A stretch of 64,000 bases of DNA from Setoptus koraiensis (lineage: Eukaryota > Arthropoda). Below the pieces are notes generated by a model. It searched no databases. It saw only the letters and a program-made list of their open reading frames with translations, and had not been told where the DNA came from. The translations under genes and the position numbers were made by a program. Position 1 is the stretch's first letter; each line of letters begins with the position of its first letter. This document shows positions 48,577 through 61,246 of this stretch, one piece after another. The stretch spans positions 9,424,001 through 9,488,000 of the forward strand of contig CM106586.1 in assembly GCA_048013815.1 (NCBI GenBank). Direction: 5' to 3'.

Positions 48577-50787
48577 TTAGTCATTATTATCTTGGTTGCT
48601 GTCAATCAATTTAATCTTTTTTCTCTGCTGTTGGTGCTGCTGCTGCTGATGACGTTGTTGTAGTTGTGGTTGTTGCTGCTGTCGACGATCTATGGCATCG
48701 TCCAACAATTGATCCGTGAGCGTCGGTGGCGGCGGTTGCACGGATCCCGAGGATGTGTCACTTTTGGTATCATCGTGATTGTTTTGCTCCACCTTGGCGG
48801 CCAAATCGTTGATATTGTCGTTTATGTTGTTGTCATCATCATCATCATTTTGGATGCCATCATCGTCAATGTCGCCATTGTCGTCTTGCTCCTTCTCTCC
48901 GCCACCGTCATCATCACAATCATCATCGCAATCATCGCAATCATCGTCGTCTTCGTCGTCGCCGTCGTCGTCGTTGTCGTTGTCGTCGTCGTCGTCGTCA
49001 CCGCTGACAACATCATCATTATCTTTCTTTTTAAGTCGTTGTTGTGCTTTATTCTTGTTGCTACCAATGAACGTTTTCGCTTGATGTTGTTGCTGTTGTT
49101 CGTCTTTTGTGCAAAGAGCTATCGATGAATTGTTTCCACTACTGCTACCACTAATTGTGGGCGTAGGTGTAGGTGTCGGTGTTATACCGTTCAACAATAT
49201 GAGCAACATGGCTAATTGAACCTGCAGACTATCTTGTAGTTGTTGCTGGTTGTTGTTGGCTTGGTTGTGATTGGCACTTGTTGATGAGTGAGTGTTGCTT
49301 AGCAGACAATTGCTTTGCTGCTGTTGCTGCTGCTGTTGCTGTTGATACCTGAGCGTATCGGACAATTGATTTAGGAATAGGCTTCCAGAAGAATTAGAAG
49401 CGGATTGGTTGTTGGCTTGTGATTGTTGCTGCTGCTGCTGTTGTTGGTGCACGTTGTGGCTATGCGGATTGTGGTGTGGCGTCGTGGTAGTGGTGGTTGG
49501 CGTTGTTATCGGCGGCGGGGGCGACAACGACAGCGCCAGCCGGCCCGAATGATGCTGATGCTGCTGTTTGTGATGGAGGTGTAACCCGGACGAAGAGGAC
49601 GAACCGGTGCCACCAATCAGCTGCTGCTGATACCTGAGCGTATCGGACAATTGAGTTAGGAATAGTCTTCCGCCGGAGGAATTGGAATTAGAAGAGTTAG
49701 CGTGTAGTGTTTGGCTGTGGCTCTGGAGCAGGGGCGACGCGGACAATTGTCGAGAGCCGGCATGTTGCTGTTGTTGCTGTTGTTGGTTGGCCACTGACGA
49801 AGAAGAATTGTGCGACGACGACCCGGAACTGGCCTGATTATTATAATTGCCGTGTTGCTGATTATAATGATGCTGATTATTGGCGGCGGCAGCGTTGGCG
49901 AATTGTTGCAGTAAATTGTGATGATAAGACGAGCTGGCCGGCGAGCCGGCCGATTGCACAGATTGCGACAATTGCGACAGCGACGACGACTGACACGACG
50001 ACAGGAAGTGGTCAGCGGCCGACACGAGCGCACTCGATGTCTGGTGATGTTTCTGCTGCTGTTGCTGCTGCTGCTGATGATTCGGGTGGTGAGTTTGCGG
50101 GCCGCCCGCGGCCCCAAACGCCTGATGATGATTGTGACCGGAAGCGGCGGCTATGGCGGCGGCTGCCGCCGCGGTTGCGGCGTGCCTGGCGGACAGAAAC
50201 GCGTTTGGCGACGCGGACGAATGCAGCCCGTGCAGTAGCTGGTGCTGCTGCAGTGTCTGGTGCAAATTGTGGTGATGATGGTGGTGCCCCAGTAGGGCAT
50301 GGTGGTGATGGGGCAAGGGGGTCTCGGGCGCGTGATTGTGTTTGTTGTTGGTTTTCTTGACGCGGTTGTCCACGGTCACCGCCCGGCCCGGACAATTGCG
50401 GTTCTTGCTGCACCTGTCGGATGTGGGATACATAGGGGGGTTCGATACATAGGGATAAATTTGTGAGATTTGTGAGATTTGTTAGTTTGTGGCTTGTGAT
50501 TTATGGTGGAAAAGCGAGACAGAGTTGCGTAATATCGTCGGACGGGTTTGGCTCAGGTGGGCGCCGGTGGGCGCCGGTGGGCGCTACATTCAAAGTCATT
50601 TCACCTGGTGCGCATGGTTCCCATTGTTTGCATGGCCAGCGGGTGAGCGGGTAGGGCCAGATAAATAAACTTACCTCCAGTAGGTGACGTTTTTGTCGTT
50701 GTTGCAGCGCACCTTGTTGTACCTGTAACCGTCGAACAGGAGCGCGGTGCCCCCGCGTTGAGTGGGCACAAATGTTATCGTGGACAT
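48577..50787 (-). CDS. FLYWCH zinc-finger protein with long low-complexity region, two exons
   Basis: Exon 1 is 50787-50675 (37 codons plus 2 nt) and exon 2 is 50413-48577, giving 649 residues. Neither exon alone shows the domain. Joined, residues ~6-65 form one FLYWCH finger: FVPTQRGGTALLFDGYRY, then YWRC with Cys39, Cys45, and His63/His65 in KHNHAPE. Such fingers bind DNA or protein in animal chromatin factors (for example some Mod(mdg4) isoforms and nematode FLH/PEB-1). The rest is His-, Gln-, Ser- and Ala-rich, followed by a long Asp/Asn acidic block. A 15-residue motif, LFL(T/N)QLSDTLRYQQQ, occurs twice. The C-terminal TLTDQLLDDAIDRR may be a third conserved patch. It is probably nuclear. 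I cannot assign orthology. Confidence 0.88.
49343..49670 (-). repeat. Direct repeat inside the FLYWCH gene
   Basis: About 41 bp is nearly identical at 49343-49383 and 49628-49670 (shared core GAGCGTATCGGACAATTGA). Both copies encode the QLSDTLRYQQQ motif in the same frame, which points to an internal duplication roughly 285 bp apart. Confidence 0.9.
50414..50674 (-). other. Intron of the FLYWCH gene
   Basis: 261-bp phase-2 intron. The donor is TGGAG|GTAAGTTT and the acceptor is CATCCGACAG|GTGCAG. Joining regenerates AGG (Arg38) and produces the YWRC core of the zinc finger, which strongly supports the junction. Confidence 0.92.
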
Positions 50788-50828
50788 GACGCTGAATGAA
50801 CTAGGTGCCCCCGTTTCTGGCAACTGCT

Positions 50829-51165
50829 TTAATTAGTCGACACTAAGCTGAGCCCTTAATTAGTTGCGCTAATTAAATTAATTAATAGCTAGATAGCGAC
50901 ACTAGTGTGTGTGTGTATTCAAATGTAAGCTTTCACAGGTAGTTGTTTTGTAACTCTAGATTCATGAGAGAGTTTAAATACAATTATAAATATATATATC
51001 GCGCCACAATGTACGTTGGCCAACGAGGTTGGTGTCAGTAGTTGTGTGGTTGTTACGTGTTGGGAGTGTCGAGCTTTGCTCGCTTTCTATCATATGTTTC
51101 TATTTAATCATACGTTTGCCATGAGATGATATCAAGTTAGAATTAATCAATTAATTAATTAGTGT
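50829..51165. promoter_or_regulatory. TTAATTA-rich segment upstream of the FLYWCH gene
   Basis: At least six TAATTA/TTAATTAG cores occur at 50829-50888 and 51140-51162, including the overlapping run AATTAAATTAATTAAT. These are Antp/NK-class homeodomain cores. Factor identity and function are inference. Confidence 0.35.
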
Positions 51166-52070
51166 GTGCGTGTTGCGACCGGCAATTGTGTGATTAACGG
51201 TAATTGTGTGATCAACGGTAATTGTGTTGCCGGTGTCGCGTTGCCAACACGTTCGTTATTGAAAGAATGAATATTGAATAGATTGAATTGGGTCGGATTA
51301 TGATGATGTGTGTGTGTGTGTGTGAATTTGACATTTGATGCAAATTGTAATACCTAATGAGATGCTGATTGTTTATATCTTGGCCCGTGTGCACAATGTG
51401 GCCACAACAAAGGTCGCCCCTCGTAGTGCTATCCTGTTGTGTGCTGCCCAATGGAGCCCCGTCGGCCCAGATAAACAAAGATCGTATCTTGTCAAGTTAG
51501 TTGTGTGTGTGTGAGGATCACAAATTTCGAATCGCTATGCGCTGGTTTATTGATGCTGATGTGCACGGTTGTATAAACGATAATAATTACTATTATCTAA
51601 CAGTGCTCATGATCACTTGGTTGTGGTGTAAATCACTGTGGGTAAATTAAAGTCATTAGATGACAATTGATCAATTGATGATGAAGCTGATTAGCTTATT
51701 AGCGCCACCGCTGGCCAGTGGCTGAGATGCGCAATTGGCTAATAGTAGTTAGTAATTAGGATAATTAGGTTGTGCTGATAATTATTGTCATCTGGGATGA
51801 CCTTGGTGCTTCGAGCTGGATCATGGGTTTGTGTGTGCTAGCTGAGCTGAGTAGCTGGCCTATATCACTAGTCGTCGTGGTTGAATGATCACGTGATTAT
51901 AAATTACATTTACATTGATATCCCAGTCATTGGATGAAGGGGCTCGAGTTTCTTCTTTCGTGCGCGCCCGGATCTCTAATTGATCTGAGCTCTGACAATG
52001 TTGTCATAAGCTGTCATAAGTGTGTTTGCCTCTGGCTCGTCCAATCCCCGCGTAATCTCTCGTGTCAACG

Positions 52071-52150
52071 GGCTAAAGTAGCGTAAAGTAGCGCAAAGTA
52101 GCGCAAAGTAGCGCAAAGTAGCGCAAATTAGCGCAAAGTAGTGCAAAGTG
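52071..52150. repeat. 10-bp tandem array, GCGCAAAGTA unit
   Basis: Eight in-phase 10-bp copies (GGCTAAAGTA, GCGTAAAGTA, GCGCAAAGTA three times, GCGCAAATTA, GCGCAAAGTA, GTGCAAAGTG). Confidence 0.95.
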
Positions 52151-53000
52151 TAGGCGTCGAGTAGCGGGATTAGCGCGAATTTGCTAGCCGCTGCTGTTTG
52201 TTAGCCGTGGGACGCTCAGGTGAGCTAGGCTCGCCGGGTTGGCCGCTTTTGAAAAGTATCGCCAGTAATTGAGTCTATGTTGATTATATCATATCATGTA
52301 TGTGTCAGCCCACGGGCTTAGCAAGTGCTCGGCGCGTTTGTCCAATTGGCACATTGTGCAATCATGTAGCAATCAAAAATGAGCTAATCAACGCTGCTGA
52401 CACAAACGCTGCTGCTGATGACAAATTTTGATATAAATACTGTTTATCGTAATAGTATTAGTAATAAATATCGTTGTGTTGCTGTTGTTGTTTATCGAGG
52501 CGCGATCATATCGGCTACTCGGTTGTTGTTGTTGTTGTTGCTGTTGTTGTTTGAGCACAGAATTGTTGTTAATTGTTGCAACGAGCGGCAACAATTAATT
52601 ACGGGCTGAAATTCAATTCAATCAAGTTGTTATTAAACTTATTATAGTGAGACATCGCTTAGTGGCTCAATGTCGCGGATGTCGCACTCAATCACTTGGC
52701 TTGCTGGCGCAATCTTGGTTGTTGTGCGTTGTCTGTTGTGCTGTTGTAACGGCGACAGATTGCTTGTTTGTCGGCGCTGTTCATCTGGATATTATTATTA
52801 TATTTGGATATTATTATTATATCTGGATATCGTGTCTGGACATTATATCCGGACGCTTGTATCCGGATATTTGTGTCTGGATATTTATGTCTGGATGCTG
52901 ATTTTGGTTGGCGCTGGTCACTGCTGCTACTACTGTGATACCATTGGTCACTAATCGACCGCTCGCCCGACGCAACGAGCGCCAAATAGCCAGCTCCCGC

Positions 53001-53064
53001 GACAGGTGAGTTCGACGGGCGAGTTCGACGGGCGAGTTCGACAGGTGAGTTCGACAGGTGAGTG
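53001..53064. repeat. 13-bp tandem array with CAGGTGAG E-boxes
   Basis: Five copies of GACAGGTGAGTTC or GACGGGCGAGTTC. Three of the copies carry the exact CAGGTGAG octamer. Confidence 0.88.
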
Positions 53065-54136
53065 GGCAAGGCTCGCCAGTTGTTGCTCAATCAATTACAA
53101 GTGGGGCCTCGCTGGCCAGTGGCTGTTGCTGGTGCGCGGTGTGTGTGCAATGTGGCGCACTGTACAATGAACAGCGATGATATCGGATGCAAGTGACACA
53201 AGTGCTGTTGATGTCGCTGTTGTTGATGCTGTTGTTGTTCTGTTGTTGATGCTGTTGATGCTGCCGTTGATGTCGCTGTTGCTGTTGTCGATGTCGCTGT
53301 TGCGGTTGGTGTTGTTGCTGCTGCGGCTGGCACAACAATGGCTAATTGATTACAATCATTGTGTGTCGTCGTTTTGATGCGTAGGTGTGTTTAGATAATA
53401 ATGCAGGTGAAACATGCGCGCTATATAAATATAAATATATGTGCATGCTGCTGTTGTTGTTGTGTCTATTTTGGAACAATGTGTGTTTGTTAATTAATTT
53501 AATGATAACAATATATCACCGGCAGCGCACTCACTAATGTGTATTATGATAGTGATTCAGCATTATCGTGCTCGCTGGCTTGCTTGCTTTGTCGGCCATC
53601 AAACAGTCGCGACGGAGGCCATTGTTGTGGTGCTGTTGTTGCCGTTGCTGTGGTTGTGGTTGTTGTTGTTGTTGTCGTTGCTGTTGTTGTTGTTGTTGTT
53701 GTTGTCGTTGCTGTTGTTGCTTTGGCCGTGGTTGCTTGCGTGCTTAATTGTCTGACACATCACTCGACGTCTAATCGCGCACTGGCTTGCCGTTGGGCCT
53801 CGCTCGGCCCGCTGATGCGACCAACTGCTGAGACCAACTGTTGCTGCTCAATCACGATGCACACTGCTCACTGTGTGACATACGATCACAATAACACGTT
53901 ACGATGTGCGATGCGGGGACCGCTCGCCACTTCCGGCGCCCAACACGTCGCTGGTGTCGCCCCTGTCGGCTGTCGATTTGGGTTTTTCAGTCGGATTTGG
54001 GAGTGGGCAAGTCACAGGGCGCTGAGTAACTGCCTATCTGGCTCCACTGTGACTGCTGGCGTGCTCTGGCGGCGGGGCGCCCACTTCGGCTTGATATCGA
54101 GCAGTCGATATCCGACCATGAATAATTAGCTTGGCC

Positions 54137-54199
54137 GGTAGTTGCGGCGCGCTATCGGTAGTTGCGGCGCGATGTCGGTAGTTGCGGCGCGATGTCGGT
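54137..54199. repeat. 20-bp tandem array
   Basis: Three in-phase copies of GGTAGTTGCGGCGCGATGTC (the first has GCTATC), immediately before a (GT)n tract. Confidence 0.92.
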
Positions 54200-54213
54200 G
54201 GTGCGTATATGCG

Positions 54214-54214
<1 letters not shown>

Positions 54215-54266
<52 letters not shown>
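54215..54266. repeat. (GT)n microsatellite
   Basis: About 52 bp of perfect GT dinucleotides. Confidence 0.96.
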
Positions 54267-54267
<1 letters not shown>

Positions 54268-54465
54268 CGATAAAGTTGCTCGGCTGATGTGATCGGTGTG
54301 TAGGCCGTCGCAGCGACTCGTCGGATAAAAGTCGTCGAATCTTGCAAACTTCAAAACGAAATAAATTGATGAATTTAATTAAACAAACTTGCGCCGGCGC
54401 GTTAAGTAATAACAACACACTGGCTGCTGATCGCTGGTTCGTTTGTTAGCTTGTTTGCCAGCTCG

Positions 54466-54560
54466 CTAGTTAGTGAGTGAGTAAGTGAGTGAGTTAGTGA
54501 GTGAGTTGGTTAGTTAGTTAGTTAGTCAGTTTGTTAGTTTGTTTGTTTGTTTGTTTGTGT
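54466..54560. repeat. GTGA/GTTA tetranucleotide repeat
   Basis: Interrupted GTGA, GTTA and TTTG tetramers in succession. Confidence 0.85.
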
Positions 54561-55011
54561 TGGGCTGTGTGGATGCTGTTGGTAGCGCACACTGACACAC
54601 ACTGACACAGGTTGTTGAGATTGCGATGCAACCACTTGTTGTCGATCTGTCTGTCTATCTGTTGATGTTGCTATTGTGCCGCATGTGTAGTAGTGGTGCT
54701 GGTTGCGGTGTTATTCTAGTCATAGTTGAATAATCGTTAATCGCTGTTTGTAGTTGCAGTTGTTGCTGTTGCTGTTGCTGCTGTTGCAGTTGCGGCGGTT
54801 GCTGCAGTAGTTGTTGTCATCGTAGCACTAGTTGAATTGGCCAACGACGTCTTGGTTCAATCGCGGCGCAACACGCCAATATCAACAGTAACAACAGCGT
54901 AACTAGCGTTGTAACAACTAACTAACCTGTCGAGTGGCTGCGCGAAAGCGAATTCGCGCTGCCTTATCCCAACGCTATTACCACTAGCTAGCCAGCTACG
55001 GCGCACCACCG

Positions 55012-55012
55012 G

Positions 55013-55058
<46 letters not shown>
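55012..55058. repeat. (AC)n microsatellite
   Basis: About 47 bp of AC dinucleotides with one AA interruption. Confidence 0.95.
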
Positions 55059-55060
<2 letters not shown>

Positions 55061-55453
55061 CCAAAGTTGCGCCACTGTGCCAAATCGCGCCAAACTGCGC
55101 TCAGGTGAGCATAGGTGAGCACAGGTGAGCGGGCCCGTGGACAGTGCCGAGTAGTAGCCCGGTTGTGTGGCGCCCTCTGGCAGCGATGGCAGCGGAAGAC
55201 GCTGCAAACCGGCGCACATGCACACTTGTCACATTTGGCTAACTCTTGCTGCTCAACTGGATCGCTGGCGTCGCCTGCCATCGGTCAGCCCGCTCGCAGC
55301 GCCCAGTCGCCTCCCCTCCCGGCGCACACACACACACACACACACCGACAGCTACCTGTTGCCCACTCGCTCACAGTTGTCAGTCTCGGCAACCACTGAC
55401 AGCGCCAACTGCACAAGCTCACCTGTGCTCGCCTGCTCTCATATGCTCGCCCG

Positions 55454-55531
55454 CTCACCTGTTCTCACATGTGCGCCCGCTCGCCTGTTCTCACATGTGC
55501 GCCCGCTCACCTGTTCTCACATGTGCGCCCG
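55454..55531. repeat. 26-bp tandem array with CTCACCTG
   Basis: Three copies of a 26-bp unit beginning CTCACCTGTTCTCACATGTG. The first and third carry the exact octamer and the middle has CTCGCCTG. Confidence 0.9.
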
Positions 55532-56440
55532 TGCGGCACAGGCTGTGCCCACCTGAGCTCGGCTTGCTTGTGACTTGTGGCTTCTTGGCGAGGCCAGTTC
55601 GCACTTGTCGCCGGCTCACCTGTGCGCAACGCGCCCTCTCAAGCGTGCGCGGCCAACAGCAGCGCGATTAAACGAATTAAGACGACGAGTCGCCAAATTC
55701 GTATCATGGCGCGGCCGTACGCTGCCCCTGCGACACCGATGGGCCACGCAGCAGCCTCACCTGGCCACAGGCTCACCTGGGTCGCCAATGACAGCTCAAC
55801 ATGACAACCGGCTCATTCATGGCTCGTCGGTGGCTCGTCGGTGGCTCGTCGGCGGCTCATTCGTGGCTCATGCCACTGGCGTGATGCGAAACATGCCGCC
55901 GACAGGTGAGTGCATAGGCCACAACGCACTGTGCGCCAGTTAGCCGTGCCAGTGGCTCGCTTGCGTGCCCTCTGTAAATTGAGAATTGAGCTTGGCCGAA
56001 ATCAATTTGATATGACAATTTCGCTCGCTCGCCATCTTGCTGCCCTCAGGTGAGTGCGAGCCACTCGAATGGGAGCCACTCGAGTGCGAGGCCCGCTAAC
56101 AAACTCGAGCCGCTCGTCGGTACCTGTGGCCATCTAGCGGCGGTGCCCATGCTCAATCAATCATGTTTGTGAACTGTTACAGTTCATAGCCAACACGAAC
56201 AGCCCGCGTCGGGGCATCCGTAGAGGCGGCGGTAGAGGCGGCGGTAGAGGCATCTGCCCGACGGCCTCCGCAGACGCAGCGCAAAATCAGAGCCGCAACT
56301 GTCAGATATCGCCAAACATCCATTGGCAGCAATGTCTCATTGCCAATGAGTCATTGGCCATAATTAATGATCCGATTGACATTGGAAATTTGATATGATT
56401 TCATGAAATCGATAATGTCGATTTGATGCAATCACTGCCT

Positions 56441-56530
56441 GGACATACATGGATATTCACGGGTATGCATGGATGTTCATGGGTAGGCATGGATATTCAT
56501 GGACATACATGGATATTCATGGGTGAACAT
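56441..56530. repeat. 20-bp tandem array
   Basis: Four and a half in-phase copies of TACATGGATATTCATGGGTA-like units. Confidence 0.92.
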
Positions 56531-58549
56531 GGATAAATGAGGATACAAGGGGAGATAGGTGGACGATGGTGGCGCCGGCATTGTCGCGGTGCCACCATTG
56601 GCGACATTGGCCGAGGCCGCGGCCCCAAAACATCGTCGCATCAAAGTCGGAGAGTGAAAATCAGAGTCAAAGTCAGAATGATAATGATAATCACTCTGTG
56701 ACCCCGTGACCTCATGACCTCGGCAAGCCGCTACACTCGGGCTGACAAGCTTGTTGCCGGGCATGCTGACTTTGATTTCATACGTAGATCGATAGTCGCC
56801 GGCTGATTGATGGTCCGCAGGTCCGCAGGTCTGCAGGCCCGCGGAATCGCGCCGGGCCCGACAGAGCGGCCTCTGGCCAGTGTGCCCGACGCACCCGATG
56901 CGCCCGACACACCGCGACTGGTCGGTGTTGACCATCTTCGGCCGGGCTCCCACTGGCCAAGCTGTGGCGCCCAGTCGACGTGTGTGGCCGCACCGACCGA
57001 TTCCATGATGACGCCGGCCGGGCCAACATGCTGGGAATGTTTCCAAAGCGCCAACAAAACCGAATGGACAGGCGAGGAGCTCAGGTGAGTTTGAGAGTCT
57101 GTGTCTCAATCAGTTGATCAGGCAAACAACAGAGAGCGGACAGAGAATCAATTGTGATCGGTTGGTCATTTCGGTGTGCGAAATGATGGCGCAAGCCGGC
57201 CAATCACACAAACATAAGTTATGGTATTAGTAGTAGTTTCAAAAATGAAAAATAATCAATGATAAATCACATTGAATAATAAGCTGGCATTGCACGCTTA
57301 TGCCAGAGCCAACAATTTGTGCATTTATGCAAGCATTTATCGGTATTGGAGACAATTAGCATGAGGATGCAGTATTTGGCGAGCGAGTGTGAGACCAAGT
57401 CGCCAACAGGTAGGCGATTGGTTGCGCAATCAGCGCCGCACAAACAAAACACACACATAGTACATGAAACTTCACAACAGCAACAGCAACAGCAGCAACA
57501 ACAACAACAGCAACAACAACAACAACCGTGACCATGCCAACCACAACTACTCGGCTCAATTAGCCAATCGGCCAATGCTCGCTACTTGTTGTCTCGCCGC
57601 CGAAGCTGAGAATGCACAACTACGGCGCAATTAAAGCACGACAGCTCGCTGTGGTTGTGCTGCAGTTGTGCTCACCTGTCGTACCTAGAACAGACAGCGA
57701 CAGCAACAACAGCAACAACGGCAACAACAAGTCGGGCTCAAGTGGCAGCGCGGTCAAGTATCATCAATTGGCCAGTTTGTTTGTTTGTTTGTTTGTTTGT
57801 TGATCAGTCGCCATTCACAACAGTGTCAGACCATTCGGCTGACCTGTTGCGCAACGGCCTGCTGTTGTTGTTGTCGTTGTTGCGCAATCGCTCTCTTGAT
57901 TGGCTCCATTATCAGCAAGCCATGCCAATGGGCGCCCGCTATGTCAGCTGATCGAGTTGTGGGTGCCGCATGCTGGCCGCTGGCCGGCTCGACGTGGCCG
58001 ATGAAATTCTAATCTTGGCCCAACTGGCAAGCCGATGCCATCGCCAGTGTTCGCTGTCGTCGTTGGTGTCGTTGTTGTTGTCGCTGCTGCTGTTGCTGTT
58101 GTTGTCGTTGTTGCTGTCGCTGCAGTGGTTGTTGGTGTTGTTGTCGTTGGTGTCATTGGCGTCGTTGGTGTCGCTTTTGCTAGCGGCGATGTCGCATTGT
58201 TGTGAGCCGCGGGCCAGGCGTGTTTGTCATTGATGATAATATCATTGTATTGCCCAATGGAATCGCATTTTGTCAGCCTCACGCAACACACACACAAGCA
58301 AAGCCAAAGTATGCCTAAAGAGCCATGACAAGCGCAAATAATGTGTCTTGTAAAGCAACAACAATACGCTCACCTGTACCACTGCGCCAAAGTAGAGATA
58401 TTACGTAACAAGCTTAACGTTAACCTGTTGTGTGCAGTCCACATTGTGCTATGGCTTTGGTAGCAGTGAGCAGGCAACTGTAAACGGCCATGGCGCTAGA
58501 CGATGCAGACGAGAGGTGGGCATAAAAGGAGGGGACGCGAAGGATGGCA

Positions 58550-58642
58550 CAATTGTGGAAATTGTGAAAATTGTGCAAATTGTCGAGCTTGTTGAAATTG
58601 TCGAAATTGTTGAAATCGTTGAAATCGTTGAAATCGTTGAAG
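58550..58642. repeat. 9-bp tandem array, GAAATTGTT/GAAATCGTT unit
   Basis: About ten 9-bp units. One frame reads EIVEIVEIV, but no gene context supports it. Confidence 0.85.
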
Positions 58643-59513
58643 GAGGAAATGAGACACAAGACAACACATTGGCTAATTATAGAACTCATATCAAGTTGTG
58701 TCGCCGACAGGTGAGCTGTTGTTGTTGGTGTCGTTGTCGTTGTTGTTGTCGCTGTTGTCGTGTGGGGATACAACAATATATCACCGACATTGGCGAACAA
58801 GAGTCAGTGGGTTGTCACTTGTTGTTTGTTTGTCGTGTCTCATGAGCGCGATGCCAAAATCAAGCGCCGTGTAACTGATGATAAACGATGATAACCAGGC
58901 ACTTTTTGTGTTAACTTGTTGACTAGACACAATGCTAATTATGCCAAGACCGTCACACTCGCACAACAGCAACAGCAACAAAACAGCGACAGCAACGCCA
59001 ACAACGGCGACACCTTTTTTCTTGGCTGTGTGTCGGCACGACAGTTACGCAACAATGCTCAGCAGTTGTGACTCGCAACTTGCGACCAGTTGTCTCGACA
59101 AGTGTCCAGTCTGTTTGCCAGACATGACACGTGGCAGCGTTGACAAATGGCGACAATCTCGGCACAATCTCGGCTCAATCTCGGCACAATCTCGGCACGA
59201 CAACGTCTCGACAGGCGCTGTCTAGGTGGCCCTCGTCTAGGCGGCTCTCGTCTGGGTGGCGTGTGGTCGATCGGACACGACCGGTCACAAGCCGCCGCTG
59301 ACCGAACGGCCGCGAATAAACGCGAACGTGACGTAACACCAAGTGACCAAGTGACCGAATGCGCTCGTCGGTCGCTAGAGGCGCCTCGCTGACAACAACA
59401 CGCAAACGACCACTGACAACAACAACAACAATACCGATTGAGACATCGCCGCTGACAGTTACGTCTGCCGACCTGTCAACTCGGCGCAGACAATGGCCAC
59501 TTTTGTAAACATG

Positions 59514-59555
59514 AACGCTTATATGAATATAAACGCTCATATTTATATAAGCGTT
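59514..59555. repeat. Hairpin, 17-bp stem with one wobble, 8-nt loop
   Basis: AACGCTTATATGAATAT (59514-59530) pairs with ATATTTATATAAGCGTT (59539-59555) with one G-T. Confidence 0.9.
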
Positions 59556-60460
59556 TATATGATATCCATATATGAATACAAAAGCGAACGCACATATGCA
59601 TAAATGGACAGCGCGTTGGCATATGCTCATATCCATGTATAGGCTAGTTGGCTAAAAAACAGCGACACATTGATGTGGCAACTTTTGCATGGGGGCACAA
59701 AAAGTTTATATTAAAAACAAGACTAGACACTTGTTGCGACCGGCAACCAACTGGCTGCTGTAGTATGTGCGCAAACGGCTGACGCAATCAAAATATCTCG
59801 CTCTTTGCATTGGAGTGTTGCTCGGTTTGTGGCCGGCTCAGGTGAGCCTATCGCTCAGGTGAGCTGTCCATGGCTATGTCAGTCTGCGGCTATGTCAGTC
59901 TATGGATATGTCAGGCGCCGTCAGCTGACGGCTGGCTTGGCGGGTGTCGGCGAGCAAGGTATCGAGTGTGTTGTGGGCTACGAGTTAAGGCCGAATCGTA
60001 CATAATACAATAAAGCGTATACAAAATAGTAAAAATAAAAAGTATAAATAAGGTAGCGAGTGCCAATAAAATGAGTGCCGTCGACAGTTGGCCAACTGTG
60101 CGCCACTGTGCCGACTCGACAAAGTTACGCAAATGTGCACATACGCGCAGTATCATCATGATACTATTATTGTATGTACAGGCAGTTTCCAGTTGGCGAA
60201 ACTGTGCACAAGTGGCACAGAAGCAGTGGCACAGAAGCAGGCGGATAATGGGAGGCGCTCGGTGGCGGGCCGGCGAGATCGGCGCCATTGGGAGCTGCGG
60301 CGAAAGAGTTGCAACGATGTAGCCGCATGAGACGGCATGCAAGCGGCTATTAGCCGTAGACGTATTAGTAGTAGTCGAGTCTGAGAGAGTTGTCTAATAA
60401 TATTAATGTGACCACCACCGCATGAGCCTGGCACACAGATAGAGCTCACAGATAGAGCTC

Positions 60461-60462
<2 letters not shown>

Positions 60463-60497
<35 letters not shown>
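60463..60497. repeat. (AG)n microsatellite
   Basis: About 35 bp of AG dinucleotides preceded by three GATAGAGCTCACA units. Confidence 0.93.
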
Positions 60498-60500
<3 letters not shown>

Positions 60501-60886
60501 AGGGTTGCGCAAATGATAAATTAGCAACAGGCCACTGGGCACAAATGGCAGCACCATCTCGACAACAGCCAACAGGTAACAGGCGACAGGTAAGAGGCAA
60601 CAGGTAAGAGGCAACAGCCAACAGGTAACAGGTAAGAGGCAACAGCCAGCAGGTAACAGGCATGAAAGCAGAGGAGGAATAACGAAGAAGTTTATGAGTT
60701 TAGGTGAAAAACTCGCCAATAACGAAGCCTATAGTTGAATGGTCTTACATAATATGACCACGACGATTTTTGTCTATGCGATGATGGTGACCAAAATCTA
60801 CATTGCACAGGTGCATTCTATTATGGCATGAACACTGTTCATGTGTAGCAACACGGTGAGATATATACACATTATTGCACTCAGAT

Positions 60887-60960
60887 ACTGTATATATATA
60901 CAGAGATACTGTATATATATACAGAGATACTGTATATATATACAGAGATACTGTATATAT
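60887..60960. repeat. 21-bp tandem array of self-complementary units
   Basis: Three and a half copies with 21-bp period. Each contains CTGTATATATATACAG, a perfect 16-bp palindrome. Confidence 0.95.
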
Positions 60961-61163
60961 AGAGAGAGATATATAGAGAGGTACATGTATAATTAGAGTC
61001 GTTGTTTACTGCTGGGCACAGACGCTCGTTGCGAGCCGGCCCGATACGCCGGCCAAAGTCACCTGGTTGAGCACATTCAACATTAAATAATACCATTACA
61101 TAACATATTAGCCAGTGCCAGTCGTTCATTACTGCCATTGCCATTGGGCTTGTTGCAACTTGC

Positions 61164-61164
<1 letters not shown>

Positions 61165-61240
<76 letters not shown>
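61165..61240. repeat. (AC)38 microsatellite
   Basis: 76 bp of uninterrupted AC dinucleotides, the longest simple repeat in the window. Confidence 0.97.

Positions 61241-61246
<6 letters not shown>

Larger units (their letters stand above)
50788..54130. other. Gene-free region upstream of the FLYWCH gene, part 1
   Basis: No supported gene. The first 400 bp is rich in TTAATTA cores. A weak acceptor-like TTCATTCAG lies 4 bases before the FLYWCH ATG, so a 5'-UTR exon upstream is possible. GGATATTATTATT-like repeats lie at about 52785-52895 and GTT/GCT repeats at about 52520-52555, 53210-53330 and 53625-53725. CAGGTGAG E-boxes start at 52217. Confidence 0.5.

Noticed and set aside
49656-50360. 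Long frames antisense or out of frame to FLYWCH exon 2
   Set aside because: Shadows of the repeat-rich coding exon. The frame that joins exon 1 through consensus splice sites and forms the zinc finger is the real one.
58918-58941. TGACTAGACACAATGCTAATTA resembles the miR-279/286/996 family seed (GACTAGA)
   Set aside because: The upstream 40-60 bases do not fold into a convincing precursor stem with it, and a similar ACTAGACAC word at 59694 suggests coincidence.
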